Below are positions 7,452-15,624 of a stretch of DNA of 55,167 nucleotides, piece after piece. Both the position numbers and the translations under genes were made by a program. Where the stretch lies: NCBI GenBank assembly GCA_964589765.1, contig CAZPUM010000006.1, positions 1-55,167 of the forward strand, given 5' to 3'. Every line of letters starts with the position of its first letter. The stretch's first letter is position 1. The notes under the pieces were generated by a model. It saw only the letters and a program-made list of their open reading frames with translations. It was not told the origin of the DNA and did not search any database. The stretch is from UBA525 sp964589765. GTDB taxonomy: Archaea > Nanobdellota > Nanobdellia > Woesearchaeales > UBA525.

Positions 7452-7522
7452 TACGGCCGCCGGGATTTGAACCCGAGCCAATAGCTTGGGAAGCTACGAT
7501 GCTACCACTACACCACGACCGT
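7452..7522 (-). tRNA. tRNA-Gly (anticodon CCC)
   Basis: A full cloverleaf can be drawn. The acceptor arms ACGGTCG and CGGCCGT pair with one G-U. The anticodon stem GTAGC/GCTAT encloses the loop TTCCCAA (anticodon CCC). The T arm carries GGTTCAAATCC. The discriminator is A and CCA is not encoded. Confidence 0.93.
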
Positions 7523-7549
7523 GTCAGTAAAGCGAAAATTACTGAATTT

Positions 7550-7801
7550 TTAAGGGTTCCGAAGCTGTTCCTTTAAATCCTCTTTTTCCTCGTCAGAAAT
7601 TCTGTTCCATTCGCGGTCGTTAACCGCTCCGTAAAGAGCCCACAGAAGGTTGAGGTTAGCTTCAGGGTAGCGGGCCTTAACAAGCAGGTACGCGTCGACA
7701 GGTCCGATAGAAATCAGGTCATCCTCCAGGCAAATATCTACCGCGGATAACCAAGAGGCTGACTTTGGACCGAGGTTTTTCATATCCGCTACGAACTTCA
7801 T
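7550..7801 (-). CDS. TfoX C-terminal domain protein
   Basis: Eighty-three residues forming a single TfoX C-terminal domain: LGPKSASWL, then ICLEDDLISIGPVDAYLLVKA, then LNLLWALYGAVNDREWNRI. The fold is a helix-hairpin-helix-like unit found in the Sxy/TfoX competence regulators and as stand-alone proteins. The N-terminal TfoX domain is absent, so a competence role should not be assumed. It lies just after tRNA-Gly on the same strand. Confidence 0.85.
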   Translation of the reverse strand: MKFVADMKNLGPKSASWLSAVDICLEDDLISIGPVDAYLLVKARYPEANLNLLWALYGAVNDREWNRISDEEKEDLKEQLRNP

Positions 7802-7854
7802 AACAACCCAATAGAAAAATCCCTTCTTAAACCTTATATGAGGTTGTCCAGTGG

Positions 7855-8097
7855 CTACTGTTCATCCTTGTGGTAGATGTCCAGAAATATTACTGTATCA
7901 TCAAAAAATGAGTAAGCAAGCCTGTATGGTTTAACATAAACCTCGCGAGTTCTTTTCCTGGAGAACCTCATTGGTTTCCCAATAGTAGGATATTTGACAA
8001 TTTTCGCAATCTGTTTCTTGATTCTAGTTTTCAATAAAGCATCAGTTATCTTCCTAGTTCTCAACTCAAACTTTTCGCTAAAAACTACGTTCACCAT
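7855..8097 (-). CDS. RelE/ParE-family toxin
   Basis: Eighty residues with the RelE core: the first strand and helices (VVFSEKFELRTRKITDALL), the turn GKPMRFSRKR, and the strands REVYVKPYRLAYSFFDDTVIFLDIYHKDEQ. Members usually cleave ribosome-bound mRNA or poison gyrase. The ATG at 8097 overlaps the end of the AbrB-type antitoxin gene upstream by seven bases, the normal antitoxin-first operon. Confidence 0.85.
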   Translation of the reverse strand: MVNVVFSEKFELRTRKITDALLKTRIKKQIAKIVKYPTIGKPMRFSRKRTREVYVKPYRLAYSFFDDTVIFLDIYHKDEQ

Positions 8098-8357
8098 TTT
8101 TTGAGTTCCTTCAAGAAGTCTTCTTTTGACATGCTCTTAAACTTGCCAGCTTCATAGTCCTGCCATGCTTTTTCAACATGTGCTGCAAACTTAAGGTCAT
8201 CCTTCAAATCAGAAGCTACATCTTTCAGGTTCTTGAGAACAAAGCGACCCTCTTCTTTCACAACCAGAAACTCATCACCTTGATGAATATCTGACCTCAT
8301 AGCTCGGGGGATCACTATCTGTCCTTTAGAGCTCACCTTTGCTATCGCATACTCCAT
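8091..8357 (-). CDS. AbrB/SpoVT-type antitoxin
   Basis: Eighty-eight residues. The N-terminal swapped-hairpin DNA-binding domain reads AKVSSKGQIVIPRAMR...GDEFLVV, the classic AbrB/MazE pattern. The C-terminal helices (HVEKAWQDYEAGKF...) would wrap the RelE-like toxin. I chose the ATG at 8357 because the AbrB domain starts there and it sits just past a TATA box and palindrome. It probably represses its own operon. Confidence 0.88.
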   Translation of the reverse strand: MEYAIAKVSSKGQIVIPRAMRSDIHQGDEFLVVKEEGRFVLKNLKDVASDLKDDLKFAAHVEKAWQDYEAGKFKSMSKEDFLKELKKW

Positions 8358-8360
8358 ATT

Positions 8361-8389
8361 AAGTAAGTTTTGACTTACTTTTATATAAG
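8361..8389 (-). promoter_or_regulatory. Promoter and operator of the AbrB/RelE operon
   Basis: A TATA box (TTATATAAG read on the plus strand, 8381-8389) lies next to a perfect inverted repeat AAGTAAGT-4 nt-ACTTACTT (8361-8380). The palindrome covers the region between TATA box and predicted start, so a bound AbrB dimer would block transcription. Confidence 0.7.
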
Positions 8390-8450
8390 TGTTGTCCAAA
8401 GCCGGCATAGAAATAATAGAAAGAAAACAAAAGAAAAACCTTGCTGACAG

Positions 8451-9749
8451 ATGTCCAGTGGAACAAACCTAATAAATATAATCAACTCAAACACACTGAT
8501 GACACGAAAAAAGGATTCTGAATCAATTGTTAAGAAAGCATTCACAAGACTCGGCATCCGTAATAATATTTCGACAGACCCCAAAACAATCAGTAAAGTT
8601 ATGGCGGAGTTTAGAATCAACGACCTAAAAACAGAAAACAAGGTCATGAACAGGTTTTTCGAAGATGCATTGAATAAACCTCAGAAACTCAAGCCTCTGA
8701 TTGACTGCGTTCAAAAAAACATAACAGATCATCCTGCTATTGTAGAGTTCTTGGAAATCGCAATAAAGAATGGCTGGCTTCGAGAAAGCGAACATGTAAA
8801 CTATGCAGTCCATGTCACATATGTTCTTGAAGCATTAACAGTAGCAATGTGTAACGACCATGATTTCTTCGTTGAAGTAGAAGACCATTACAGAAAACAC
8901 GAATCACCATTTGGTATCGACACGAAATACCCAATAAGAACATTCCTCAACGCTTTAGGAATAACGAAAAATTTCTTCGGAACTGTGAAAGCGTTGTCAG
9001 TAGACCCCGCAATGATTTACTTCAGAATTCAGAGAGGATTCACAGGCTCTCATGTTCCAGTCAAAGAAGCCAGGAGATTGTACAACGAGAAAAAAATAAA
9101 TTATGTTGAATACAAACTAGTAATTCCTCTGGCAAAAAACGGACTGGAACACATCAACTCACTTGTAAGAGCGAACATATACGAAGCAGAAATTACAGAG
9201 TACAAAAGGTGTTACATAGAAAACGCCTTCAGCGCTCACACTCTAAATGAAGAGATACTGCTGAAACCGCCAATAACAAGAATTGTTGAGAAAAAAGCCT
9301 TGCCAAGTTTCGCACAAGACAAACTCTACAAGAACATTACAAAGAAACACAACTTATTCCCGGAAATCCGGTACTCACAGGACTGGACGAGTCTTTACAC
9401 TTCATGGAATATGGCCTTCGTTCTAGGTGATATTGATAACCTGGATATCGTTATGCCAAAGCTTGTGATTCCTTCTATTATCGGTGCGAAGCCAGAGAAT
9501 TACATAGGAGCAAGAATTATTTCACTCTGGCTGACAGTACACCACGCATTTTTCAGATTGGCTGAAAAAAAGAATTTGAACGGACCTAAAAACAGAGAAG
9601 AAATGACTAAAGCTTGGGGTGAAATTAACAAAAAGTATGCTTTGAAACTTACGAATAAAAATATTGGCCCCGAAGAGTTAGAGAAAAGTTTCAAACGATT
9701 CTTCAGATTCCCAATGTTCAACTGGATTGACTCAGTAAAAAGACTGTGA
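8451..9749 (+). CDS. Unknown soluble protein (432 aa)
   Basis: A helix-rich protein of 432 residues without signal peptide, membrane helix or a motif I recognise. The C-terminal region is Trp/Phe rich. An alternative start is the ATG at 8499 (MTRKKD). The gene diverges from the toxin-antitoxin operon and converges on the next gene. Amino-acid composition (Lys/Asn/Ile rich) resembles the unknown proteins at 407 and 2645, but I do not see homology. Confidence 0.6.
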   Translation: MSSGTNLINIINSNTLMTRKKDSESIVKKAFTRLGIRNNISTDPKTISKVMAEFRINDLKTENKVMNRFFEDALNKPQKLKPLIDCVQKNITDHPAIVEFLEIAIKNGWLRESEHVNYAVHVTYVLEALTVAMCNDHDFFVEVEDHYRKHESPFGIDTKYPIRTFLNALGITKNFFGTVKALSVDPAMIYFRIQRGFTGSHVPVKEARRLYNEKKINYVEYKLVIPLAKNGLEHINSLVRANIYEAEITEYKRCYIENAFSAHTLNEEILLKPPITRIVEKKALPSFAQDKLYKNITKKHNLFPEIRYSQDWTSLYTSWNMAFVLGDIDNLDIVMPKLVIPSIIGAKPENYIGARIISLWLTVHHAFFRLAEKKNLNGPKNREEMTKAWGEINKKYALKLTNKNIGPEELEKSFKRFFRFPMFNWIDSVKRL

Positions 9750-9752
9750 TTT

Positions 9753-10223
9753 TCACCCCTTAACAGTCCAGTACTTCCAGTAGGGCTCCATCCACCAAGA
9801 GTGGAATTTTAAAGGTATTTTACCCTTGAAATCAATCTTCATCAGATGGTCATCTAAATCTGTTATTAGAGTGGTCTTTCTGGGTTCTGGAAGTTCAGGG
9901 TCATCAGGGTCAATACCTGTAGACAAATATATCATTCTAGGAGAACCGTCTTCATATGTACCTATTCTTTCGTAAGCAACGGAGAATCCTTCATCATAAA
10001 CTCTTAGTGGAAAGTGAAAAACCTCATTAGAATCCACCAACATGTAAAGACCTGAATCGTTCTTGACAAAATCAAGTTCTCTTCCTTTCAGCTGTTCTCT
10101 AACCTTGACCGTTCCGCCCATCGAACCAACAAGCCTTATGAAAAGAAAAGAGGGATTGTAATTATCCAGACAGAATCTCAAATTGTCAAAATCAAGTTCT
10201 TTTGGCATCCAGTACTGTTCCAC
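9753..10223 (-). CDS. Unknown protein (156 aa)
   Basis: Soluble, mixed strand/helix protein with an acidic segment TGIDPDDPELPEPRKTT and a Trp-rich C-terminus (HSWWMEPYWKYW). The first codon at 10223 is GTG, 23 bases after the centre of a TATA box (TATATAAT on the plus strand near 10246); an ATG at 10208 is possible. Three bases separate its end from the convergent unknown gene. No family recognised. Confidence 0.6.
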   Translation of the reverse strand: MEQYWMPKELDFDNLRFCLDNYNPSFLFIRLVGSMGGTVKVREQLKGRELDFVKNDSGLYMLVDSNEVFHFPLRVYDEGFSVAYERIGTYEDGSPRMIYLSTGIDPDDPELPEPRKTTLITDLDDHLMKIDFKGKIPLKFHSWWMEPYWKYWTVKG

Positions 10224-10289
10224 GATAATCAGCGTTTAAACGGGTATATAATATTTTCATAATATTGCTAGAAAAAAAAAATACGAAAA

Positions 10290-10592
10290 TCATTCGGGCC
10301 TTTGGTAGATTAAATGGTACATCTGGCCAGAACGCAGTAGGAAAGGAGTCATACCGTCAGCGCAAAGGTGGTCAACCCTACAAAATTTCGAATGATCTCC
10401 AGGTAATTCTACCTGCTCTTTACAATGCCAACACAGGATAATCTTGATTAAATCATCTTTTTTGGGGCATCTGTATTCACATGCGAAAGGTCGGGTTTCA
10501 TCCCAAAAAAGTTTACAACTCCTATCAGGACAAAGAAGATACGTTGTTTCAGAATTCATATCCTCTTTCCTAATCCCTTCGTCCAAAGACAT
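10290..10592 (-). CDS. Small cysteine-rich zinc-binding protein
   Basis: One hundred residues with Cys at CPDRSC, CEYRC, CWHC and C(R)VDHLC, enough for two zinc sites. No membrane segment. CxxC-type spacing points to a structural zinc protein, possibly for nucleic-acid or protein contacts. It is transcribed in the same direction as the 156-residue gene, with 66 bases between them. Function unknown. Confidence 0.6.
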   Translation of the reverse strand: MSLDEGIRKEDMNSETTYLLCPDRSCKLFWDETRPFACEYRCPKKDDLIKIILCWHCKEQVELPGDHSKFCRVDHLCADGMTPFLLRSGQMYHLIYQRPE

Positions 10593-10665
10593 AGTAGCAA
10601 ATAATCATTGTGATTAATAACCATTCCTGAAAAAGTTAATAAAACAGGTTCACATACCTTATGTT

Positions 10666-10844
10666 ATGGCAAAAAAGAAAGATACACACAGCTACAAAGG
10701 ATGGCTTAAACAGTTTCATGAAGAGGGCATTCGCAATCTATGGTTACAGCCTAGTAGCAGGTTGTTGTAGGAGTTTTCTACGCAATTTTGCTTGTTTTCG
10801 TGATAATCTTTGGCGGACTAGGACTTCTGTTTTCACTGGCATGA
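10666..10844 (+). pseudogene. Frameshifted small membrane protein
   Basis: Three frames have to be joined to give a sensible protein: MAKKKDTHSYKGWLKQFHEEG in the first, AFAIYGYSLVAG in the second, and VVVGVFYAILLVFVIIFGG...LFSLA with a TGA at 10842 in the third. The result, about 60 residues with a basic N-terminus and a long hydrophobic tail, is like small conserved membrane proteins of DPANN archaea. Either the gene has decayed or the consensus has two indels here. Confidence 0.45.
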
Positions 10845-10872
10845 ATACTGCGGAATAGATATATGATATGAG

Positions 10873-12939
10873 TCAGTTCTTCAAAACTGTTAACAGTTCT
10901 TCGCCGTACTTTTGGGCCTTTGCAGGACCAATTCCTTTGACCTCAAACAGCTCAGCCATGGTCGTGGGTTGAATCTCGGCCAAGTGCATAAGAGAAGCAT
11001 CGGGCAAAATCATATACGCGGGAAGACCCGTTTTCCTTGATAGATTTGTTCGCCACTCCCGTAAGCGTCTGAATAAATCACCTGAAGCGCCCTGAGTTTT
11101 GTAAGATTGAGTCAGGGTAGCATCATGACTAACACCAAGCATCTTCTTCATCTCGTTTGTTATGAACTTGGTGTTCGTCCCCGAATAGGAAATATGTAAC
11201 TCCTCCTTCGCACGACTGACAGCAACATAAAACAAACGAAGTTCTTCCTCTTCACGGTCGTGCTCTTCTCGTTTAACAAGTTCAAGAACAGGATGGTCGG
11301 AAGCGATACAAGGATAACTCTGCGAGTTGGCACAGATAACAAAAACCAATCTGGCCTCAAGACCTTTGATTGCGTGGACCGTTGCCAGAGTTACTTCGCC
11401 AACACCCGCTTCAACCAGTTTTGTCTCGTCAGAACGCAAAATGTGGTTGATACCTCTCGCCTCAAGTATCTCAGAGAGTTCCGATAGTTGTTTGTTCGTT
11501 CTTGCGAGAACGAAAATCTCCTCTCTGGGAATTGTGCTCTGAAGAATTTTCTCGACAACAAATTGTTTTTCTTCAGAGTCAGAACGGAACTTATGTAATT
11601 TCACCAGACCCTCAGCGGTATTGTGCGTTTCTATGTCAGGCATTCTGAAAGGCTTGATTGCTTTGTTCATCAGCTTGACAATCTGTTGACTGGAACGATA
11701 GTTCTTTGTTAACACAACAGTCTTCGCACCTTTGTAATGCTCATTGAAATCAAGAATAAAAGAAACTTTGCTTCCTCGCCAACCAAATATAGACTGTCTT
11801 GGGTCACCGACAACGAACAGATTCTTCGGATTAAGAACATCAAGTAAACGCTTCTGAATTGCGTTAACATCCTGGTATTCATCAACAAGAACATGGTCGT
11901 ACTTAGGAATTAACCGCGAGTGTTTTGTAAACAGTTCCAACGCATCTTTCAACTGGTCGGAGTAATCTCTTAAACCTAGCTCTTTCATCTCCTCACGGAT
12001 AGCTACACATATGTTATACACCATCTTTGAGTCCCAGTCACCGTTACTGAAATCCCTCAATTCCTCGTCGTTATTCGCGTAGTAATCCAAGATACTGTAT
12101 ACATCGTTCATGAACAACCTGAGCAACTGCTCCTTGTTCTTGTCCTTTCTTTGTCTTGTAGTAAAGTAACGGGCAATGGCCTGTTCAGGCTCAAGGTCAA
12201 GTTTGCGCAAGGCATGGTAGAGTAACCTGACCCTGTCTCTGTATTGAATTACTCTCACAGGTTTCCCATAAAGATTGTCTCCATGCCTCTTAAGAATGCC
12301 TTCGCAGAAACTGTTGAAGGTCTCAATCTGAACGGCATCGTCAAGACGATGTTGCATCTCCTGGCGTGCTTTTCTCGTGAATGTTATCGCCAGGATTTTT
12401 TCTCTGGGAACCCCGCAGAACTGCACCAGAAACTCTATTCTTTTCGTAAGAACTGTTGTTTTCCCAGAACCTGCTCCTGCAACACAGAGTAGTTTGTCAG
12501 CCTTGCTGACAATTGCGTGTTTTTGCACTGGGTTGTATTTTTTCAGGAAGAAATCAAACGCGCCAAACAATACAATCTCTTCTTCAGTCGGATTGTCAGA
12601 CTCAAACTTGGCGCGCATCTTTTTGTTGTTCAAGGTCGGGTTTCGTAACTCTTCCTTACCCTTCTGGGTAAGCCTGATTACCTTGAAGAAAGGCTTTCCT
12701 GGAAGACCTGCTTTTGTAATCAGACCATTTATCTGAAGCCTGGAAAGAATCTGTTTTACTTCACGGTCATCATAACCAGACATACAGCCGAAGTGCTGGT
12801 CTCTGTCTAGCCTGTATTTCGAGACCGTGTCGTTATCATACTCCCCTGTCAGAACATCTGTGAGCAGTTTTTGACCCATTGGAAATGGCAAACGTTCAAT
12901 AGCTTCCAATACCTGAAGGTAATCAGTATCACTGCTCAA
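10873..12939 (-). CDS. UvrD-family helicase flanked by RecQ-type RQC and HRDC domains
   Basis: 688 residues in three parts. Residues about 1-100 look like a RecQ C-terminal winged helix (RQC: LEAIERLPFPMGQKLLTDVL ... ILSRLQINGLI). Residues about 130-620 are a complete superfamily 1A motor: GAGSGKT (155-161), DEYQDVN, FGWRGS, NYRSS, TVHAIKGLEA and YVAVSRAKEEL. Residues about 630-688 are an HRDC domain (LPAYMILPDASL...GIGPAKAQKYGEEL). It should unwind DNA 3' to 5' in repair or fork restart. The start is a TTG at 12939 with a GGTGG ribosome site; no ATG precedes the RQC part. A TATTTAAA-type box lies near 12975. Confidence 0.88.
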   Translation of the reverse strand: MSSDTDYLQVLEAIERLPFPMGQKLLTDVLTGEYDNDTVSKYRLDRDQHFGCMSGYDDREVKQILSRLQINGLITKAGLPGKPFFKVIRLTQKGKEELRNPTLNNKKMRAKFESDNPTEEEIVLFGAFDFFLKKYNPVQKHAIVSKADKLLCVAGAGSGKTTVLTKRIEFLVQFCGVPREKILAITFTRKARQEMQHRLDDAVQIETFNSFCEGILKRHGDNLYGKPVRVIQYRDRVRLLYHALRKLDLEPEQAIARYFTTRQRKDKNKEQLLRLFMNDVYSILDYYANNDEELRDFSNGDWDSKMVYNICVAIREEMKELGLRDYSDQLKDALELFTKHSRLIPKYDHVLVDEYQDVNAIQKRLLDVLNPKNLFVVGDPRQSIFGWRGSKVSFILDFNEHYKGAKTVVLTKNYRSSQQIVKLMNKAIKPFRMPDIETHNTAEGLVKLHKFRSDSEEKQFVVEKILQSTIPREEIFVLARTNKQLSELSEILEARGINHILRSDETKLVEAGVGEVTLATVHAIKGLEARLVFVICANSQSYPCIASDHPVLELVKREEHDREEEELRLFYVAVSRAKEELHISYSGTNTKFITNEMKKMLGVSHDATLTQSYKTQGASGDLFRRLREWRTNLSRKTGLPAYMILPDASLMHLAEIQPTTMAELFEVKGIGPAKAQKYGEELLTVLKN

Positions 12940-13054
12940 AATACCACCAAACCAAGCTCCTCAGGTGGAGTTTAAAAGGATATCTAAAGAAAAAAAGGAA
13001 AAAAGGGTTATCCTCAGTTTATTTTGTGGCGGTCAGGATCAAGATGCTCAACAA

Positions 13055-13064
13055 NNNNNNNNNN
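13055..13064. other. Assembly gap (10 N)
   Basis: Ten unknown bases between the helicase gene and the S15 promoter. On the minus strand the 35 bases next to the gap could read VEHLDPDRHKIN and a stop, so a gene end may be hidden if the true gap is longer. Confidence 0.9.
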
Positions 13065-13086
13065 GTAGCGTACTACGAAGAATAGC

Positions 13087-13193
13087 TTTATAAATAGTCA
13101 TAAAATCCAAATTCCTAGGCGGAGGAACTCGCAGGTGAAAGCTCGCGTGGATCGGAAGCGGTTAGTTTCTAACTCTGCTTGGAGGAACAAAAT
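13087..13193 (+). promoter_or_regulatory. Promoter and structured 5' leader of ribosomal protein S15
   Basis: TATA box TTTATAAAT (13087-13095) predicts a start near 13117 and so a leader of about 77 bases, long for this window. The last part folds into a hairpin: AAGC/GCTT outer and GTTAG/CTAAC inner pairs around TTT (13156-13180), ending directly at the Shine-Dalgarno GGAGG (13181-13185). A smaller hairpin with a GAA loop lies at 13121-13134. The placement suggests translational control of S15, possibly feedback by S15 itself; this is inference. Confidence 0.55.
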
Positions 13194-13649
13194 ATGGCAA
13201 GGATGCACAGCCACAAGCACGGAAAGTCTAGTTCAACAAAACCTAGCAATCCAAAGAAGCCAGCATGGCTTACTCACAAGCCTAAGGAGATAGAACTTCT
13301 GATAGCAAAGTATGCCAAGGACGGCCTGACAGCAAGTCAGATTGGGCTGACACTCAGAGACGAGTTCGGGATACCAAGCGTCAAGCTGGCCACTAGCAAA
13401 ACAATCACTCAGATTCTCAAAGAGAAAGAGCAATTAGCTGAGATTCCTGAAGACCTGATGGCACTCATCAAAAAGGTAGTTTTCATCAAGAAACATCTTG
13501 AAGAGAACAAGCAGGACATGACTGCTAAGCGCGGACTAATTCTGACAGAGAGTAAGGCCAACCGGCTGATAACCTTCTACAAGAAAAACGGAAGGCTACC
13601 AAAGGATTGGAAGTACGACCCTGAGAGAATCAAGCTTTACGTTGAGTAA
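13194..13649 (+). CDS. rps15: Archaeal 30S ribosomal protein S15
   Basis: 151 residues. The N-terminus MARMHSHKHGKSSS and the central HKPKEIELLIAKYAKDGLTASQIGLTLRDEFGIPSVK followed by GRLPKDWKYDP identify the archaeal/eukaryotic form (S13e type), which has an N-terminal extension compared with bacterial S15. It binds the central domain of 16S rRNA. The ATG at 13194 follows GGAGGAACAAAAT. It abuts the RecJ-like gene with no spacing, a linkage well known in archaea. Confidence 0.95.
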   Translation: MARMHSHKHGKSSSTKPSNPKKPAWLTHKPKEIELLIAKYAKDGLTASQIGLTLRDEFGIPSVKLATSKTITQILKEKEQLAEIPEDLMALIKKVVFIKKHLEENKQDMTAKRGLILTESKANRLITFYKKNGRLPKDWKYDPERIKLYVE

Positions 13650-14999
13650 ATGGATTTCGAGAAACAGCTGGAGTATGCGGCAGAGTTTATCAGAGAGCAT
13701 GATGGCTTGACGATGATTTGCCACGCTGACGCAGACGGTATCTGTGCCAGCGCAATACTTCATCAGGTTCTCAAGTCCCTTGACAAAGAGTTTCAGGCTC
13801 TTTTTGTCAGCCAGATTTCAAGTCCTGCCATCAGGTCTTTCGCAAGGAAGACCGAAGGACCTGTTATCTTTGTTGACACAGGGAGTTCTCATCTGGACCA
13901 GATTGAGAATGCGTTCAAGGAACGCCCAGTACTGGTTCTTGACCACCATCAGGCGGAATCAGAACCAGAGAATATCATCCTGGCCAACCCATTCCTGTGT
14001 GGTTTGGATGGCACTCGGGACATCTGTACTTCAGGAATGGCATTCAAGATTGCCGAACAGACCATGGAGACTTTCGAGCCATTACTGCCTATCGCATTAA
14101 TTGGAATCCAAGGAGACAACCAGGAGACTGCTGGTTACCAGGGTTATAACGATGAGATTTACCAGGCTGCTCTTGAGACCAAGCTTGTCCAGTCTGAGCA
14201 GGGACCAAGAATTTTCGGAAAAAACACCCGTAAAGTGATCAAACTACTTCAGAAGAGCTACGACCTTAAGGTTCCTGAAATAAAATCTAGATATGATGCC
14301 AAGGTGTTTCTTGAAAACATAGGGATACCTCCATTTGCTGACGGCAAAGAGCGTTGGTACAGTTCTCTATCTTTAAAGGAAAAACTGATTCTTTCTGAGG
14401 AGTTAATCACCAGGTCGAACCATCCAGAACCTGTTATTCAGCACCACACTTTGCCTACGATGCCCAAAGGTCCTCTACAAGACACGAGGGAAGCTGCAAC
14501 TGTCCTTAACGCATGTGGCAGATTGGGAAAACCAGGTCTCGGAGTGAAAATGCTTCTAGGGGATGTCGCTTCGGCAAAACTAGCAATAGAAATCCAGCAC
14601 GAGTACGGCCAGACAATCCACAAGGCACACGAGTGGTACAGACAGGCAGATGAAGACTCCGTAATGGACTGCGGGGAATTGCTGATTCTTAAGGCAGGGA
14701 CGGAGGTGCCTGCAGACCTGGCAGGGACAATATGTAGTGTTATTACCCGAGGCAGAGAGGTTGGTAAAGAAAAAATAGTAGTCTGCCTCGCTCAAAACAA
14801 GGACGGCACGATGACTACCAAAGTGAGTTCAAGGGCTCTGGAGAGCCCCAGGGACCTCGCCAAAATGATGAAAATCGTTGCTGAAAAGGTGGATGGCGAG
14901 GGAGGAGGCCACGCAGTGGCTGCAGGGGCTGTTATACCAACAGACTCTGAAGAGGCCTTTTTAAAGGAATTAATTAATTTCACTAAAGAAAACAAATAA
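13650..14999 (+). CDS. RecJ-like DHH-family exonuclease (GAN/Cdc45-related)
   Basis: 449 residues. DHH-domain motifs in order: HADADG (25-30), VDTGSS (75-80) and DHH (98-100). The C-terminal DHHA1 motif GEGGGHAVAAGA lies near 411-422. In archaea this protein is a single-strand nuclease or GINS partner linked to replication; its gene is often next to S15, as here. All metal ligands I can check are present, so nuclease activity is likely. The start codon follows the S15 stop directly. Confidence 0.92.
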   Translation: MDFEKQLEYAAEFIREHDGLTMICHADADGICASAILHQVLKSLDKEFQALFVSQISSPAIRSFARKTEGPVIFVDTGSSHLDQIENAFKERPVLVLDHHQAESEPENIILANPFLCGLDGTRDICTSGMAFKIAEQTMETFEPLLPIALIGIQGDNQETAGYQGYNDEIYQAALETKLVQSEQGPRIFGKNTRKVIKLLQKSYDLKVPEIKSRYDAKVFLENIGIPPFADGKERWYSSLSLKEKLILSEELITRSNHPEPVIQHHTLPTMPKGPLQDTREAATVLNACGRLGKPGLGVKMLLGDVASAKLAIEIQHEYGQTIHKAHEWYRQADEDSVMDCGELLILKAGTEVPADLAGTICSVITRGREVGKEKIVVCLAQNKDGTMTTKVSSRALESPRDLAKMMKIVAEKVDGEGGGHAVAAGAVIPTDSEEAFLKELINFTKENK

Positions 15000-15060
15000 T
15001 GTTACTTCTACTTAGTAGTTACAAATAGAAAGATATTTAAATCAGGTAATCAAGAGAAAA

Positions 15061-15080
15061 CATAGTTTGGGGGAACTATG
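15061..15080 (+). promoter_or_regulatory. Hairpin enclosing ribosome site and start codon of the signal peptidase gene
   Basis: CATAGTT (15061-15067) pairs perfectly with AACTATG (15074-15080), whose last three bases are the start codon. The loop is TGGGGG, part of the Shine-Dalgarno site. Upstream, a TATA-like GATATTTAAAT lies near 15032-15042. The hairpin could limit translation until melted; a role is inferred only. Confidence 0.45.
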
Positions 15081-15623
15081 AGATTACTGAAAATGTTCGG
15101 AATTCTGCTGGTGTTCGGAATAGGCCTAGCCATAGGTCTGATGATGAGCGCAGGAGCAGAGAGCCCCGACTGGGCAGTATACCCTGACGGCCAATACGAA
15201 CATGGCTTCTTCGAAGAGGTAAAATCCTACAATCCCTTCCAGACAGAACTAACCGCAAGACCAAGTCCTTCTGACAGAATCGCTGAAACCCAGATTGCTG
15301 TCTTTAACGACAAAGTGATTCTTGACATAGAAAACACACAGTGGGCAACCTTCACAGACACCCACAGCATGGAGCCTGTGATAATGAAGGGGGCAAACGC
15401 GATTCACATAGTTCCTGAGACTGAAGATGAAGTCCAAGTTGGAGACATCTGCAGTTACAAGAGCGATTATGCAGAGGGAACCATCATTCACAGAATTGTC
15501 TATGAAGGCAAGGATGAGATGGGAACTTACTATGTGTTCAAGGGGGACAACGTACCGACAAGCGACCCTGGCAGAATCCGATTCAGCCAAATACAGCGTT
15601 GCGTCGTAGCGATTGTGTACTAG
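15078..15623 (+). CDS. Type I signal peptidase, archaeal/ER type
   Basis: 181 residues with one N-terminal membrane anchor (about 6-25) and an external catalytic domain. The nucleophile is in THSMEP (Ser97). The general base position has His138 (IIHRIV) instead of the bacterial Lys, as in Sec11-type enzymes. KGDNVPTSDPGRI supplies the conserved Asp157 region. It would cut signal peptides of the many secreted proteins encoded nearby. Following genes are two GNAT proteins starting one base after its stop. Confidence 0.85.
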   Translation: MRLLKMFGILLVFGIGLAIGLMMSAGAESPDWAVYPDGQYEHGFFEEVKSYNPFQTELTARPSPSDRIAETQIAVFNDKVILDIENTQWATFTDTHSMEPVIMKGANAIHIVPETEDEVQVGDICSYKSDYAEGTIIHRIVYEGKDEMGTYYVFKGDNVPTSDPGRIRFSQIQRCVVAIVY

Positions 15624-15624
15624 G

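Noticed and set aside
13020..13054. C-terminal end of a protein (VEHLDPDRHKIN) next to the 10-N gap
   Set aside because: Only twelve codons are visible and the S15 promoter leaves little room; it cannot be called a gene unless the gap is longer.
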